This document shows, one piece after another, positions 35,187-45,429 of a DNA stretch of 64,000 nucleotides. Position 1 is the stretch's first letter, and each line of letters starts with the position of its first letter. Both the position numbers and the translations under genes were made by a program. Origin of the DNA: Parahaliea mediterranea (lineage in GTDB: Bacteria; Pseudomonadota; Gammaproteobacteria; Pseudomonadales; Halieaceae); NCBI RefSeq assembly GCF_003402235.1, contig NZ_QEWO01000002.1, positions 186,001 through 250,000 of the forward strand. The letters run 5' to 3'. The notes beneath the pieces are model-generated. The model did not search any database and was not told the origin of the DNA. It saw only the letters and a program-made list of their open reading frames with translations.

Positions 35187-37644
35187 CGCCCTGGCAAACG
35201 CCCTGGCCGACGATCAGTCAAACGGCCCCGACGACGCCCTGGCAACGCACTGCTTTCACTGTGGCGAGGCGGTGCCCGCCGGCACGCATTTCACGGTGTT
35301 GATCGAGGGCTGCGAACGCCCCATGTGCTGCCCCGGCTGCGAGGCCGTTGCCACCCTGGTGCGCGACGGCGGCCTGCAGGCCTACTACCGCCGCCGCAGT
35401 CGCTACGGTACCAAACCCGATGCAGAACCCCCGCCCGCCGCCCAGTTTGCCCTGTATGACGAGCCCGAGGTGGCCGCCGGCTTTACCTGCACCGACCCCA
35501 GCGGCCGCTGCGAAGCCCGGCTGCTGCTGGGCGGCATTTCCTGCGCCGCCTGCAGCTGGCTGATCGAGCAAGGTCTGGGGCAACTGCCAGGGGTCACAGC
35601 GGTCAACGTCAGCCTGCAGCACCAGCGCCTCGACATAGTCTTTGATGCCAGCGCACTCAAGCTGTCGGAGGTTTTCGCCCGGGTGGAACAACTCGGCTAT
35701 CGCGCCCAGCCCTTTCTGGCCCAGGCCCAGCGCGAGCAGATGGATACCGACCACCGGCGCGGCCTGCGCCGGCTCGCGGTGGCCGGCCTTGGCATGATGC
35801 AGGCCGGCATGTTCGCCATTGCCCTGCACGCCGGCGACCTGCAGGGCATCGAGAGCGAATACCGCAACCTGATGCGCTGGGTGAGCCTGATCATCACCAC
35901 CTTCGTGGTGCTGTATTCCTCGCGCAGTTTTTTCGAGAACGCCTGGCGCCACCTGCGCGCCGGCGCCCTGGTCATGGACCTGCCGGTGGCCCTGGCCATC
36001 GGCCTGGCCTGGCTGGCCAGCGCCTGGGCCACGGTGCAGGGCAGCGGCCAGGTGTACTTCGACTCGGTGCTGATGTTTACCTTCTTCCTGCTGCTGGGCC
36101 GCTTTCTGGAGCAGCGCATGCGGCGCCGCTTCCAGCTCAACTGGTACGAGGTGGAAAGCGCCCTGCCGGGCATGGTGCAGCGCTGGGCCGACGGCGCCTG
36201 GCATGCCGTGCCGCGCGCCGGCATTGCCCGGGGCGACCGCCTGCTGGTGCCGGCGGGCAGCATTATCGCCGCCGATGGCCGGGTGCAGGCCGGGCACAGC
36301 TCAGTGCGCGAAGACAGCTTCAACGGCGAACATCAACCGCGCCCTGTGGCACCGGGGGAGGCCGTGTTCGCCGGCACACTGAACCTGGAGGACGCGCTGG
36401 AAATAGTGGCCGATGGCCCCTACAGCGAAACCCGGCTCGCCGCCCTGCAGCAGTCGGTGGGGCGCGCCAGCGGAGCCAAGCCGCGCCTGTGGCAACTGGC
36501 CGACCGGATTGCCGGGGTGTTTGTGCTGGCCGTGCTGCTGGTGACCTCCGCCACCGCCCTTGTGTGGTACCAGATCGACCCGCAGCGGGCCCTGTGGGTC
36601 AGCCTGTCGGTACTGGTGATCAGCTGCCCCTGCGCGCTGGCGCTGGCCACGCCGGCGGCCCTCACCAGCGCTGCCGCCGCCCTGCGCCGCTGCGGCATTC
36701 TGGTACACGGCGAAAATGCGCTGGATGCCCTGTCCCGGGCCGATACCTGGCTGGTGGACAAAACCGGCACGCTGACCCACGGCACCCTGAGCCTGGCCCA
36801 GCTGCTGCCGCTGTCTACAGTGCCCGCGCCCGAGTTGATGCAGCTGGCGGCGGCCTTGCAGCGGGTGTCGCGCCACCCGGTGGCGGCGGCCTTTGACGCG
36901 CTCGCCCCGCCCCCCACTACCGCCTTCGACGCGCTGCACTACCGGGTTGGGGCCGGTGTCAGCGGGCGCCGCGATGCCAGCGAGTGGCGCATGGGCAGCG
37001 CTGCCTTCTGCCGCGAGATTGCCCCCGCGCTGGCGGAGCCGCCGGATACCCTGCGCTACTGGGTGGCCCTGGTGCGCGACAACCAGGCCCTGGCCTGGTT
37101 CGGCTTTGACGATGCCCTGCGCCCCGACGCCGGGCCCCTGCTGCAACAGTTCAGCGCGGCGGGCATGGCCGTTGAGCTACTGTCCGGTGACCGGCCTGAG
37201 CGTGTTGGGCCGCTCGCCGCCACCCTGCCCCTGGCGCGGGCCGAGGGCGGGCTGTCGCCAGAACAGAAGCGCCAGCGCCTGGCCACGTTGCAGGCCAGTG
37301 GGCATGTAGTGGCCGCCATTGGCGATGGCCTGAACGACGGCCCCCTGCTGGCCCAGGCGGACGTGTCCTTCGCCGTCGCCCAGGCCACCGACCTGGCCCG
37401 CGCCCAGGCGGATTTGGTGGTGGAGAACCGCGACCTCGGCAGCATCGCCCTCGCCTGGCGCACCGCCCGGCGCTGTCGCAGCGTGATCAAGCAGAACATG
37501 GCCTGGGCCCTGGGCTACAACCTGTGCGCCATTCCCCTGGCCGCCGCCGCTCTGGTGCCCCCCTGGGCCGCGGCCCTGGGGATGTCCGCCAGCTCGCTGC
37601 TGGTGGTGCTAAACTCCCTGCGACTGACCCACAACATCCGCTGA
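35170..37644 (+). CDS. ccoI: Copper-transporting P-type ATPase CcoI/FixI
   Basis: P1B-type ATPase supplying copper to cbb3 oxidase. From ATG 35170 it has 824 residues. Features: N-terminal metal-binding ferredoxin-like cysteines (HCFHCGEAVP, CCPGC) and HMA domain with GGISCAACS, CPC metal site SCPCALALATPAAL, phosphorylation site DKTGTLTHG, hinge GDGLNDGPLL. The frame is open upstream to 35107, but that overlaps ccoH; the ATG at 35170 overlaps ccoH by 17 bp. Confidence 0.95.
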   Translation: MPGSADALANALADDQSNGPDDALATHCFHCGEAVPAGTHFTVLIEGCERPMCCPGCEAVATLVRDGGLQAYYRRRSRYGTKPDAEPPPAAQFALYDEPEVAAGFTCTDPSGRCEARLLLGGISCAACSWLIEQGLGQLPGVTAVNVSLQHQRLDIVFDASALKLSEVFARVEQLGYRAQPFLAQAQREQMDTDHRRGLRRLAVAGLGMMQAGMFAIALHAGDLQGIESEYRNLMRWVSLIITTFVVLYSSRSFFENAWRHLRAGALVMDLPVALAIGLAWLASAWATVQGSGQVYFDSVLMFTFFLLLGRFLEQRMRRRFQLNWYEVESALPGMVQRWADGAWHAVPRAGIARGDRLLVPAGSIIAADGRVQAGHSSVREDSFNGEHQPRPVAPGEAVFAGTLNLEDALEIVADGPYSETRLAALQQSVGRASGAKPRLWQLADRIAGVFVLAVLLVTSATALVWYQIDPQRALWVSLSVLVISCPCALALATPAALTSAAAALRRCGILVHGENALDALSRADTWLVDKTGTLTHGTLSLAQLLPLSTVPAPELMQLAAALQRVSRHPVAAAFDALAPPPTTAFDALHYRVGAGVSGRRDASEWRMGSAAFCREIAPALAEPPDTLRYWVALVRDNQALAWFGFDDALRPDAGPLLQQFSAAGMAVELLSGDRPERVGPLAATLPLARAEGGLSPEQKRQRLATLQASGHVVAAIGDGLNDGPLLAQADVSFAVAQATDLARAQADLVVENRDLGSIALAWRTARRCRSVIKQNMAWALGYNLCAIPLAAAALVPPWAAALGMSASSLLVVLNSLRLTHNIR

Positions 37645-37651
37645 TCTGTTC

Positions 37652-37870
37652 ATGGCAAGCCTCTACCTGCTCATTCCCGTCGCGCTGATTTTCTGCATTA
37701 TTGCCGTGCGCCTGTTGCTGTGGGCCATCAACAATGGGCAGTACGACGACCTCGACAAGGAAGCCTGGCGGGTGGTGATGGACGACGACGCACCGCAGGC
37801 GCCGCGCAACGACAATGAAGACGCAGAAGCGGCAAGTGACGATGCCAGCAACACCCCCGGCCGGAACTGA
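37652..37870 (+). CDS. ccoS: cbb3 oxidase maturation protein CcoS
   Basis: Small protein of 72 residues needed for cofactor insertion in CcoN. One N-terminal membrane segment (LYLLIPVALIFCIIAVRLL), the typical GQYDDLDKEAW motif after it, then an acidic tail. Seven bp after ccoI. Confidence 0.94.
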   Translation: MASLYLLIPVALIFCIIAVRLLLWAINNGQYDDLDKEAWRVVMDDDAPQAPRNDNEDAEAASDDASNTPGRN

Positions 37871-37875
37871 CCGCC

Positions 37876-38616
37876 TTGCCCGATAGCCTGCTTACGCTGC
37901 TTACACTGCCTGCCTTTGCCGCCCTCGGCGGCCTGCTGGCGGCCTTTACCGTGGGCCTTGCCGGTGCTGGCCACTGCCTGGGTATGTGCGGCGGCATCAG
38001 CGCCGCCCTCGGCCTTGGCGGCGCGGCGAAGCCGGCCATCACAACGGCCTATCACGGTGGGCGCCTGCTGAGCTATACCGTACTTGGCGCTGGCGCCGGC
38101 CTACTGGCCGGGGCGCCGGATTTTGCCGCGTGGACGCTGGCGCTGCGCTATATCGCGGCGCTGCTGCTGATTGCGATGGGGCTCTACATCGGCAACTGGT
38201 GGCGGGGCCTGCAGTGGCTGGAGCGCGCCGGTGCCCGGCTGTGGCAACCGCTACAGCGGCTTGCCGCGCCGCTGCTGCCGCTGCGCTCGCCCCGCCAGGC
38301 CCTGGCCCTGGGCCTGTGCTGGGGCATGATGCCCTGTGGCCTGATTTACAGTGCGCTGGCACTGGCGGCAACGCGCCAGAGTGCCGCCGAGGGCGCCGCG
38401 ACCATGCTGAGCTTTGGTGCCGGCACGCTGCCGGCCATGCTGCTGGTGAGCCTGGGAGCCACCCGCCTGCAGGCCCTGCTGCGCTCGCGCGGCATGCAGC
38501 GCGCCATCGCCCTGCTGCTGATTGCCGGCGGTGCGTGGAGCCTGGCCATCACCGCTGCCCACAGCGGCCACCTGCTGACGGCCGCCAGTGAAGAGGCCGC
38601 CCACCATCACCATTGA
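37876..38616 (+). CDS. Sulfite exporter TauE/SafE-like membrane protein
   Basis: Integral membrane protein of 246 residues with about six segments, GAGHCLGMCGGIS near residues 32-44 and GMMPCGLIYSALALA near 152-166: the Cys-containing UreH/DsbD-type cytochrome biogenesis pattern, not true sulfite export. It ends with a His-rich tail (HHHH). In Pseudomonas this family follows ccoS, so a role in copper or redox supply to cbb3 oxidase is inferred. Starts with TTG at 37876, 5 bp after ccoS; no strong ribosome site. Its end overlaps the convergent mliC-like gene by 10 bp. Confidence 0.88.
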   Translation: MPDSLLTLLTLPAFAALGGLLAAFTVGLAGAGHCLGMCGGISAALGLGGAAKPAITTAYHGGRLLSYTVLGAGAGLLAGAPDFAAWTLALRYIAALLLIAMGLYIGNWWRGLQWLERAGARLWQPLQRLAAPLLPLRSPRQALALGLCWGMMPCGLIYSALALAATRQSAAEGAATMLSFGAGTLPAMLLVSLGATRLQALLRSRGMQRAIALLLIAGGAWSLAITAAHSGHLLTAASEEAAHHHH

Positions 38617-38990
38617 CCCCCGCCCGATAGCGGCTTGGCATCGGTATCGGTGTGGCAGTTGCGATAGATCACATCGCCAATCTCCAGGCTGCCGTCGCGG
38701 CCTTTGCCGACAAAGAGCACATCGCCCTCACCGTAACGCACACCTGAGCCGCTGCGCTGCTGCGCCAGGCGGTAGTGTTTGCCATTCAGCCACACGTCCA
38801 TGCGCTCGGGGCCAAACTGGGCGGTAAAGGCACCGCCGTTGCACTGGTAGACAAAGGCGTCGTCCGGGCTCAGCTCAATGCCGGACAGATCGGTCGGGTC
38901 AGGTTCAGGGTCACTGCTGCGGGTATTGCCCGCGCCGCAGGCAACAAGCAGGGACAGGGCGGGAACAAAACAAAGCCAGCGTGCGTTCAT
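38607..38990 (-). CDS. MliC-type lysozyme-inhibitor lipoprotein
   Basis: Outer-membrane or periplasmic lipoprotein; family members bind and inhibit C-type lysozymes. The start ATG 38990 gives 127 residues with a lipobox (SLLVAC, Cys at about residue 18). The mature domain carries YQCNGGAFTAQF, SGSGVRYGEGDVLF and a final NCH, matching the MliC pattern of Cys residues and SGSG-xRY. The frame extends to an upstream ATG (39002) giving 131 residues. Convergent with the TauE-like gene. Confidence 0.75.
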   Translation of the reverse strand: MNARWLCFVPALSLLVACGAGNTRSSDPEPDPTDLSGIELSPDDAFVYQCNGGAFTAQFGPERMDVWLNGKHYRLAQQRSGSGVRYGEGDVLFVGKGRDGSLEIGDVIYRNCHTDTDAKPLSGGGQW

Positions 38991-39036
38991 GGGGCCTCCC
39001 AATTCAGGACGGCACCCACGTTAGCACGCGGCGGCG

Positions 39037-39057
39037 GGCGGCGCACCGGGCGCCGCC
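39037..39057 (-). terminator. GC-rich hairpin after the ectoine operon
   Basis: Perfect 8-bp stem GGCGGCGC / GCGCCGCC with a 5-nt loop, lying just past the stop of ask in the direction of transcription. No T-tract follows, so it may be a Rho-dependent end or a stability hairpin rather than an intrinsic terminator. Confidence 0.4.
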
Positions 39058-39065
39058 GCAAGGGC

Positions 39066-40508
39066 TCAGGAGGCGAGGCAGATGGCGCGGCCGTGGTCGT
39101 GGGGCTCCACCAGGCCGGCGTGCAGGCTGCGAATGGCCTGCTCGTAGTCCTCTTCGTTGACCACAAACTGCATGTCCACCTGACGCATGGACTGGTGTAT
39201 GGCCAGCACGCTGATATCGTGCTCCGACAGGGCGTTCACAGTCTTTGCCAGAATGCCCGGCACCTGCATGTCGCTGCCGATGGCCGACACGATCGCCACC
39301 TTCTGCTGGCGGATTTCCGCCTCGGGAAAGCGCTCTTCCAGCACGTTCCTGATCCGTTTCACCGTTTTCAGGTTGGTGGCCAGGTAGTTGGTGACCGTGT
39401 TGGCGTTGATGTCCTTGGCCACGTTGTGGGCGCGGAAGCGCTGGATGGTCTTGAGGATTTCCATGTCGTAATCCGCCACCTTGCCGGCCATGTCCTGGTC
39501 GAACAGCTCCAGGGCATACACACCGCGACAGCCAGCGATGATTTCCACGCAGGCGGTGTCGGACACGTAGTCACCGGTGATCAGCGTGCCGCCGTGCTCC
39601 GGCTCGAAGGTGTTTTTCACCCGCAGGGCAATGCCGTTCTGGCGCAGGCCCTTGGCCGCCTTGGGGTGAATGGCCTCCATCCCGAGGTTGGCCAGTTGGT
39701 CGGCCACATCGTAGTTGGTGCGGCCGATGGGCACGGCGTTGTCTTCACCCACCAGGCCCGGGTCGGCAGTGGACAGGTGAAACTCCTTGTGGATGATGGC
39801 TTCGCGTGCGTGGGTCAGCACCGCCAGGCGGCTGAAGGTCATCTCGCTGTAACCGCGATCAAAGGAGCTGATCAGGCCGTCTTCACTGTGGGCGTAGCCG
39901 GTGACAATCGGCATCTGCTTGCTGAGGTCCAGGTTGGCGAAGGCCTGCAGGATGCGCTCGTCCAGGGAGATATGCTCGGCAGACTGCCAGCCGGTCAGGT
40001 CGACAAACGCCGCGTTGATGCCATCGCGCTGCAGCAGCCGCGCGGTGTTCCAGGCACTGTGCGCCTCGCCCACGCTGGCCAGCATTTCGCGCACGGTGGC
40101 CAGGTGATCCTCCACCGAGAAGTGGCCGTGGCGACACAGGCTCTGCAGGTCTTCCAGGCACTGGCGCGCGCTGTCCAGGCGCTCGCCGATGAATTCGTTG
40201 GCGGCGCGCAGTTGCAGGGGGTCGTCGAACAGGGTGGCGTTCTTCTCGTACATGGCCGCGCGCACCCCTTCCAGGGCGGCTACCCAGTTATCGTCGCGAA
40301 AGCCCTCGGCAAACAGGCCGTACACGCCGGGCGTGCCGTCTTTCTTGTCTTCCAGCAGCTTGTTGGTCATGCCGCCGTAGGCCGATACCACAAACACCCG
40401 CTGGTACTGGGTGTTTTCGGCGGCCTGGGCAAACACGATGTGGTCGCGTACGGCGATGTAGTCACTCATTGACGTACCGCCGATTTTCTCCACGCTGTGT
40501 AAATTCAT
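39066..40508 (-). CDS. ask: Ectoine-specific aspartate kinase (Ask_Ect)
   Basis: Phosphorylates aspartate, supplying aspartate semialdehyde for ectoine. At 480 residues it is the branch of aspartokinases associated with ectABC: KIGGTSMSDYIAVRDH at the start, FVVSAYGGMTNKLLED, and FDRGYSEMTFSRLAVLTH in the catalytic part, and two ACT domains (IVSAIGSDMQVPG). This enzyme class is less feedback-inhibited by lysine/threonine, which fits osmoadaptation. ATG at 40508 with GGGAG 5 nt upstream, 63 bp after ectC. Confidence 0.93.
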   Translation of the reverse strand: MNLHSVEKIGGTSMSDYIAVRDHIVFAQAAENTQYQRVFVVSAYGGMTNKLLEDKKDGTPGVYGLFAEGFRDDNWVAALEGVRAAMYEKNATLFDDPLQLRAANEFIGERLDSARQCLEDLQSLCRHGHFSVEDHLATVREMLASVGEAHSAWNTARLLQRDGINAAFVDLTGWQSAEHISLDERILQAFANLDLSKQMPIVTGYAHSEDGLISSFDRGYSEMTFSRLAVLTHAREAIIHKEFHLSTADPGLVGEDNAVPIGRTNYDVADQLANLGMEAIHPKAAKGLRQNGIALRVKNTFEPEHGGTLITGDYVSDTACVEIIAGCRGVYALELFDQDMAGKVADYDMEILKTIQRFRAHNVAKDINANTVTNYLATNLKTVKRIRNVLEERFPEAEIRQQKVAIVSAIGSDMQVPGILAKTVNALSEHDISVLAIHQSMRQVDMQFVVNEEDYEQAIRSLHAGLVEPHDHGRAICLAS

Positions 40509-40571
40509 GTTGTCTCCCGTTCCTGTTGAAGTGAGTGAGTCAGGCCGCGCCTGCGGCCCGTGGGCATCACT

Positions 40572-40976
40572 TCAGTCGGTAACGGCTTCTGCCTCCAGTT
40601 CGTAGGCGCCTTCCTTGTTGTGCACCTCGGTGCCATGCAGGGGCGGGTTGAACACGCAGGCCATTTTCATCTCTTTGGTGGCGCGCAGGATGTGCTTGTC
40701 GTTTTTGTCCAGGATGTACAGGGTGCCGGGCTTGATCGGGTACTTCTTGCCATCGGCGACGGTTTCCACCTCGCCTTCGCCGGACATGCAGTACACCGAC
40801 TCCAGGTGATTCTGGTAGTGCATGCCAAAGTCGGCGCCGGCATAGATGGTGGTGATGTGGAAGGAAAAGCCCATGTTGTCGTCTTTGAGCAACATGCGCA
40901 CGCTGTCCCAGTTGCCATCCGGCGATACAATTTTGCGGCCGGAGGCGGCAGCAGTTTCAAGATCTCTGACAATCAT
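40572..40976 (-). CDS. ectC: L-ectoine synthase
   Basis: Cyclises N-gamma-acetyl-diaminobutyrate to ectoine; a cupin metalloenzyme. 134 residues, normal length. Visible family features: [19 protein letters not shown] at the start, [24 protein letters not shown] (metal His/Glu), and [13 protein letters not shown] 40976, 80 bp after ectB. The protein ends with an acidic tail (ELEAEAVTD). Confidence 0.97.
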   Translation of the reverse strand: MIVRDLETAAASGRKIVSPDGNWDSVRMLLKDDNMGFSFHITTIYAGADFGMHYQNHLESVYCMSGEGEVETVADGKKYPIKPGTLYILDKNDKHILRATKEMKMACVFNPPLHGTEVHNKEGAYELEAEAVTD

Positions 40977-41056
40977 CGTTTACTTCACTCCGTGTTGGTC
41001 GGTTGAGGCCGGGCTTACTGTCCCGGCCAGCCATGAATGGGTGCTGTCTGCGCGCT

Positions 41057-42481
<1,425 letters not shown>

Positions 42482-42997
42482 CTAGGCGGTAGCGCGCACC
42501 GCCGCCTGGTTGCCAAAGGGGCCAATGCGCACCAGCAGTTCGGAGGCATGTTCGCCGCCAAAATGCCGGTCCCGGTCGAACATGACGCTGCGCGCCATCT
42601 CGGCGTCCCGGCGCTCGGCAAAGCGGCTGAACAGGGCCCAGGAGGCCTCGTTGTCCTCGGTGATGGTGGTTTCCATAAACTGCACCTCGGCGCAGCGCTC
42701 GCGGTCGACAATGTGGGCCAGCATCTTGCCCGCCAGCCCCTGGCCGCGGGCCTTCTCGCCCACCGCCACCTGCCAGATGAACAGGGTGTCGTCGCGACCG
42801 GGGATGATGTACCCGGAGATAAAGCCCACCAGTTCTCCATCCATTACTGCCGCCACCGAGGTGTCGGCAAAGTGGGCGCACTGCAGGAGGTTGCAGTACA
42901 GGGAATTGGTGTCCAGGGGCGGACAGTTTCCGATCAATTGGTGTACTGCATTGCCGTCTTCCCGGGTGGGAACGCGCAATGTCATGTCGGCTGCCAT
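42482..42997 (-). CDS. ectA: L-2,4-diaminobutyrate acetyltransferase
   Basis: GNAT acetyltransferase, the second ectoine step (N-gamma-acetylation of diaminobutyrate). The 171 residues have the EctA N-terminus REDGNAVHQLIGNCPPLDTN, the acetyl-CoA loop EKARGQGLAGKML, and ETTITEDNEASWALFSRFA. ATG 42997 with AGGAG 7 nt upstream. First gene of ectA-ectB-ectC-ask; no ectD (hydroxyectoine) gene is in the window. Confidence 0.97.
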   Translation of the reverse strand: MAADMTLRVPTREDGNAVHQLIGNCPPLDTNSLYCNLLQCAHFADTSVAAVMDGELVGFISGYIIPGRDDTLFIWQVAVGEKARGQGLAGKMLAHIVDRERCAEVQFMETTITEDNEASWALFSRFAERRDAEMARSVMFDRDRHFGGEHASELLVRIGPFGNQAAVRATA

Positions 42998-43009
42998 CTA
43001 TTTACTCCT

Positions 43010-43044
43010 AAATATTTCTGCTCAAATATTTCGTGCTCAATATT
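43010..43044. promoter_or_regulatory. AATATT palindromes at 14-bp spacing between ectA and ectR
   Basis: AAATATTT at 43010-43017 and 43024-43031 and AATATT at 43039-43044 have centres exactly 14 bp apart; a further AAATATTT is at 43138-43145. They cover the space between the ectA ribosome site and its predicted -10 (43042-43047). EctR-type MarR proteins bind such a region in other ectoine operons, so these are candidate operators; binding is inference. Confidence 0.55.
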
Positions 43045-43070
43045 ATAGGGCCGGAATTTACATTTTATAA
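43042..43070 (-). promoter_or_regulatory. Candidate ectA promoter
   Basis: A perfect -10 TATAAT (minus strand, 43042-43047) lies 45 bp upstream of the ectA ATG in a strongly AT-rich gap. A -35 near 43065-43070 (TTATAA) is poor. The TATAAT overlaps the AATATT repeats, as expected for a repressor-controlled osmotic promoter. Confidence 0.5.
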
Positions 43071-43194
43071 CCCCTAATTTCGCGTTATTTGTTCACATTT
43101 TAGTCAAAATAAGGGAGAATCGCGTTCAAATCGAACGAAATATTTATTTAGCTTTCTATATATTTCAATACAATGACAAGCCAGCGAGGCGCAT

Positions 43195-43863
43195 ATGCCC
43201 CCTCAAACCGCCAGAAAAATGTCAGTGGAACCCAAAGCAGTGGATGATTTCGGCGCAGAAGTGCTCCGGGAATGGGAGGCCGGTGGGTATAATCCGGCCC
43301 TTCTCTTCACAGGACAGGACACGCTCTTGGGCCGTATCGACGAAGTTCTGGTCGCCCTGCGCCGGGTTATCCGCGCCACCGACCTGCACTCCAAGCACCT
43401 CGCCAAAACCACCGGCCTGACCGCGCCGCAAATCCTGCTGCTGCAGTCCATTCGCGACAAGGGCGAGGTGACCATTGGCGAGCTGGCCACCGATGTCAGC
43501 CTCAGCCAGGCCACGGTGACCTCCATCCTGGACCGCCTGGAGAAGCGCGAGCTGATCTACCGCGAGCGCTCCAAGACCGACAAGCGCAAGGTGCACGCCT
43601 ACCTCACCGACCAGGGTATGGAGATGCTCAAAAGCGCCCCCCTGCCCCTGCAGGCCCAGTTCACACGCCAGTTCGGCGACCTGCAGGAGTGGGAGCAGAC
43701 CATGATCATCTCCTCACTGCAGCGCATCGCGCAGATGATGGATGCCCAGCACATCGACGCCTCGCCGGTGCTGGATATCGGCATGCTGGACCGGCAGAAC
43801 GCCATTCACGAACGCCACGACGTGCTGCGCGACGAGGGCGGCAACGAGGACTCCCGGGGCTAG
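43195..43863 (+). CDS. ectR: MarR-type ectoine regulator EctR
   Basis: Winged-helix MarR-family regulator of 222 residues, divergent from ectA. Shows LTAPQILLLQSIRDKGEVTIGELATDVSLS and the recognition-wing region ATVTSILDRLEKRELIYRERSKTDKRKVHAYLT. Such MarR regulators next to ectABC (EctR) repress ectoine genes in methylotrophs. The N-terminal about 50 residues are an extension before the DNA-binding core. ATG at 43195; the end overlaps the convergent TauE gene by 4 bp. Confidence 0.85.
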   Translation: MPPQTARKMSVEPKAVDDFGAEVLREWEAGGYNPALLFTGQDTLLGRIDEVLVALRRVIRATDLHSKHLAKTTGLTAPQILLLQSIRDKGEVTIGELATDVSLSQATVTSILDRLEKRELIYRERSKTDKRKVHAYLTDQGMEMLKSAPLPLQAQFTRQFGDLQEWEQTMIISSLQRIAQMMDAQHIDASPVLDIGMLDRQNAIHERHDVLRDEGGNEDSRG

Positions 43864-44579
43864 CCCGGCCAGAGCACCAGCGCAATCATGCGCAGGGCAA
43901 GCAGGCTGACCAGCAGGCGAAACCAGCGCTGGAAATTCGCCTGGGGCAGGTAGGCCCGCAGGCGGGTGCCCACCCAGGACCCCAGCACACTGGCACCGAT
44001 CATGCCCGCCAGCAGGCCGAGCCAGGGGCCGAGGCTGAACCCCATCAGGCCGAAGGCCGCCCCCCGCAGCAGGTGGCTGATGCTCATGTACACTGCGGTG
44101 TTCACCACCAGCCAGTCGCGCTGCACCGAATAGCGCGCCAGCACCGCCGCCCCCAGGGGGCCGGTGGCGCCGGCCACCATGCCGAGCCCGGTCTGGTAGA
44201 AACCCAGCAAGGCCAGCGCCCCCTGCCCCCGTCCCCGGGGCTGTGGCAGGGGTAGCCAGGTCAGCAGCAGAATCAGCACGCCGATGACCGCCGGCAGCCA
44301 GTCCAGCGACAGGGAGCGATAGATGCCCCCGCCCACCGCCGCCCCCAGCGTGCCCCCCGCGGCGACGGCCGGCTCCAGCCGCCAGTCGATATGGCGCCAG
44401 CCGAAGGCGGCCCGGGACAGATTGCTGGCCAGTTGGGTCAGGGCGTGCAGCGGCAGAATGGCCGGGGCCGGCACCAGCCCGGGCATCAGGGTCAGCAGCA
44501 GCACGCCGCCGCCCATGCCAATGGCGCCAGCCAAAGCCGAGGTTAAAAACGCCAGCGGCAGCAACAGGTATTCACCCAC
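43860..44579 (-). CDS. TauE/SafE family transporter
   Basis: Integral membrane protein of 239 residues with seven to eight predicted segments, beginning LLLPLAFLTSALAGAIGMGGGVLLL, typical of the family (4-TM tandem repeat with GxGGG). Substrate unknown; family members export sulfite, sulfoacetate or other organosulfur anions. It lies 5 bp downstream of the GST gene on the same strand, and overlaps the end of ectR by 4 bp. Confidence 0.88.
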   Translation of the reverse strand: MGEYLLLPLAFLTSALAGAIGMGGGVLLLTLMPGLVPAPAILPLHALTQLASNLSRAAFGWRHIDWRLEPAVAAGGTLGAAVGGGIYRSLSLDWLPAVIGVLILLLTWLPLPQPRGRGQGALALLGFYQTGLGMVAGATGPLGAAVLARYSVQRDWLVVNTAVYMSISHLLRGAAFGLMGFSLGPWLGLLAGMIGASVLGSWVGTRLRAYLPQANFQRWFRLLVSLLALRMIALVLWPG

Positions 44580-44584
44580 CCGCC

Positions 44585-45295
44585 CTACTCCGCCGCAGGG
44601 CTTTCGAGACCGGGCTCATCGAGGTCGGGCTCATCAATCCCGACCTCATCAGCCTCGACCACCCAGTGCTCCGCGGCGGCGGCTCGCTCCCATTCCTGCA
44701 TTGCCTCGTCGGCGCGCAGATGGCGCACATAATCGGCCACCGGCCCCGCCGGCAGGGCCACGCCATAGCCGCCAAAGCGCACCGCCACCGGCGCAAAGAA
44801 GGCATCGGCAATACTGAAGCGGCCCAGCAACCAGGGGCCATCCGCCCCGTAGCGCTGCCGCGCGCTGGCCCAGCGCTCGATAATGCGCGCGATATCCGCC
44901 TGCAGGGCCGGGGTGCTCGGCACCCGGCGCTGGCGGGCGCGAAAATTCATCGGCATGGCCGAGCGCAGGGCGCCGTAGCCGCTGTGCATCTCCGCCACCA
45001 GCGAGCGGCCAAAGGCCCGGGCGCCGGCATCCTGGGGCCACAGGGTGTTGGCGGCAAAGGTTTCGTTGATGTATTCGCAAATGGCGAGGGAATCCCACAC
45101 GCAGCGCTCCCCGTGCCACAGCACCGGCACCGTGCGCGAGGGCGACAGCTCCGCAATGCGCGCAGCGAATTCCGGCGTATCCAGCGGCAGCAACTCTTCC
45201 TGAAAGGTCGCCCCGCTCTTGCGCAGGCACAGCCAGGCGCGCAGTGACCAGGAGGAATAATTGCGGTTGCCGATAACCAGTGTGATGCGCTCCAT
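44585..45295 (-). CDS. Glutathione S-transferase family protein
   Basis: Two-domain GST-like protein of 236 residues. N-terminal thioredoxin-like domain starts with NRNYSSWSLRAWLCLRKSG (Ser in active-site position) and contains SRTVPVLWHG and WDSLAICEYINE; the all-helical C-terminal domain follows. ATG 45295 is preferred over the longer frame to 45493, which covers a promoter-like region. The last about 20 residues are acidic and encoded by a 15-bp tandem repeat. Substrate unknown. Confidence 0.88.
   Translation of the reverse strand: MERITLVIGNRNYSSWSLRAWLCLRKSGATFQEELLPLDTPEFAARIAELSPSRTVPVLWHGERCVWDSLAICEYINETFAANTLWPQDAGARAFGRSLVAEMHSGYGALRSAMPMNFRARQRRVPSTPALQADIARIIERWASARQRYGADGPWLLGRFSIADAFFAPVAVRFGGYGVALPAGPVADYVRHLRADEAMQEWERAAAAEHWVVEADEVGIDEPDLDEPGLESPAAE
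44606..44650. repeat. Three 15-bp tandem repeats in the 3' end of the GST gene
   Basis: Units GAGACCGGGCTCATC, GAGGTCGGGCTCATC and AATCCCGACCTCATC lie in exact 15-bp register within the coding end of the GST gene. They encode the acidic Asp/Glu-Pro tail, which is probably disordered and outside the GST fold. Confidence 0.75.
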
Positions 45296-45343
45296 TGCCC
45301 TGCCCTCGGTAAAATCCAGCACTGCGCTGTGAAATCCTGCAAA

Positions 45344-45372
45344 TTTACCTGACCTTTTCGCGCGACTACAAT
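45344..45372 (+). promoter_or_regulatory. Candidate sthA promoter
   Basis: TTTACC (45344-45349) and TACAAT (45367-45372) with a 17-bp spacer lie 58 bp upstream of the sthA ATG, in the gap after the divergent GST gene. Matches 4/6 and 5/6 to consensus. Confidence 0.5.
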
Positions 45373-45429
45373 ACGCCCCTTCGGCGGCCCGGTGATCCCG
45401 GGCCCCAGCTCCGGCAAGGAATCCACACC

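Noticed and set aside
40543-40558. Hairpin GGCCGC/GCGGCC between ectC and ask
   Set aside because: Short stem without T-run inside an operon; common by chance in GC-rich DNA.
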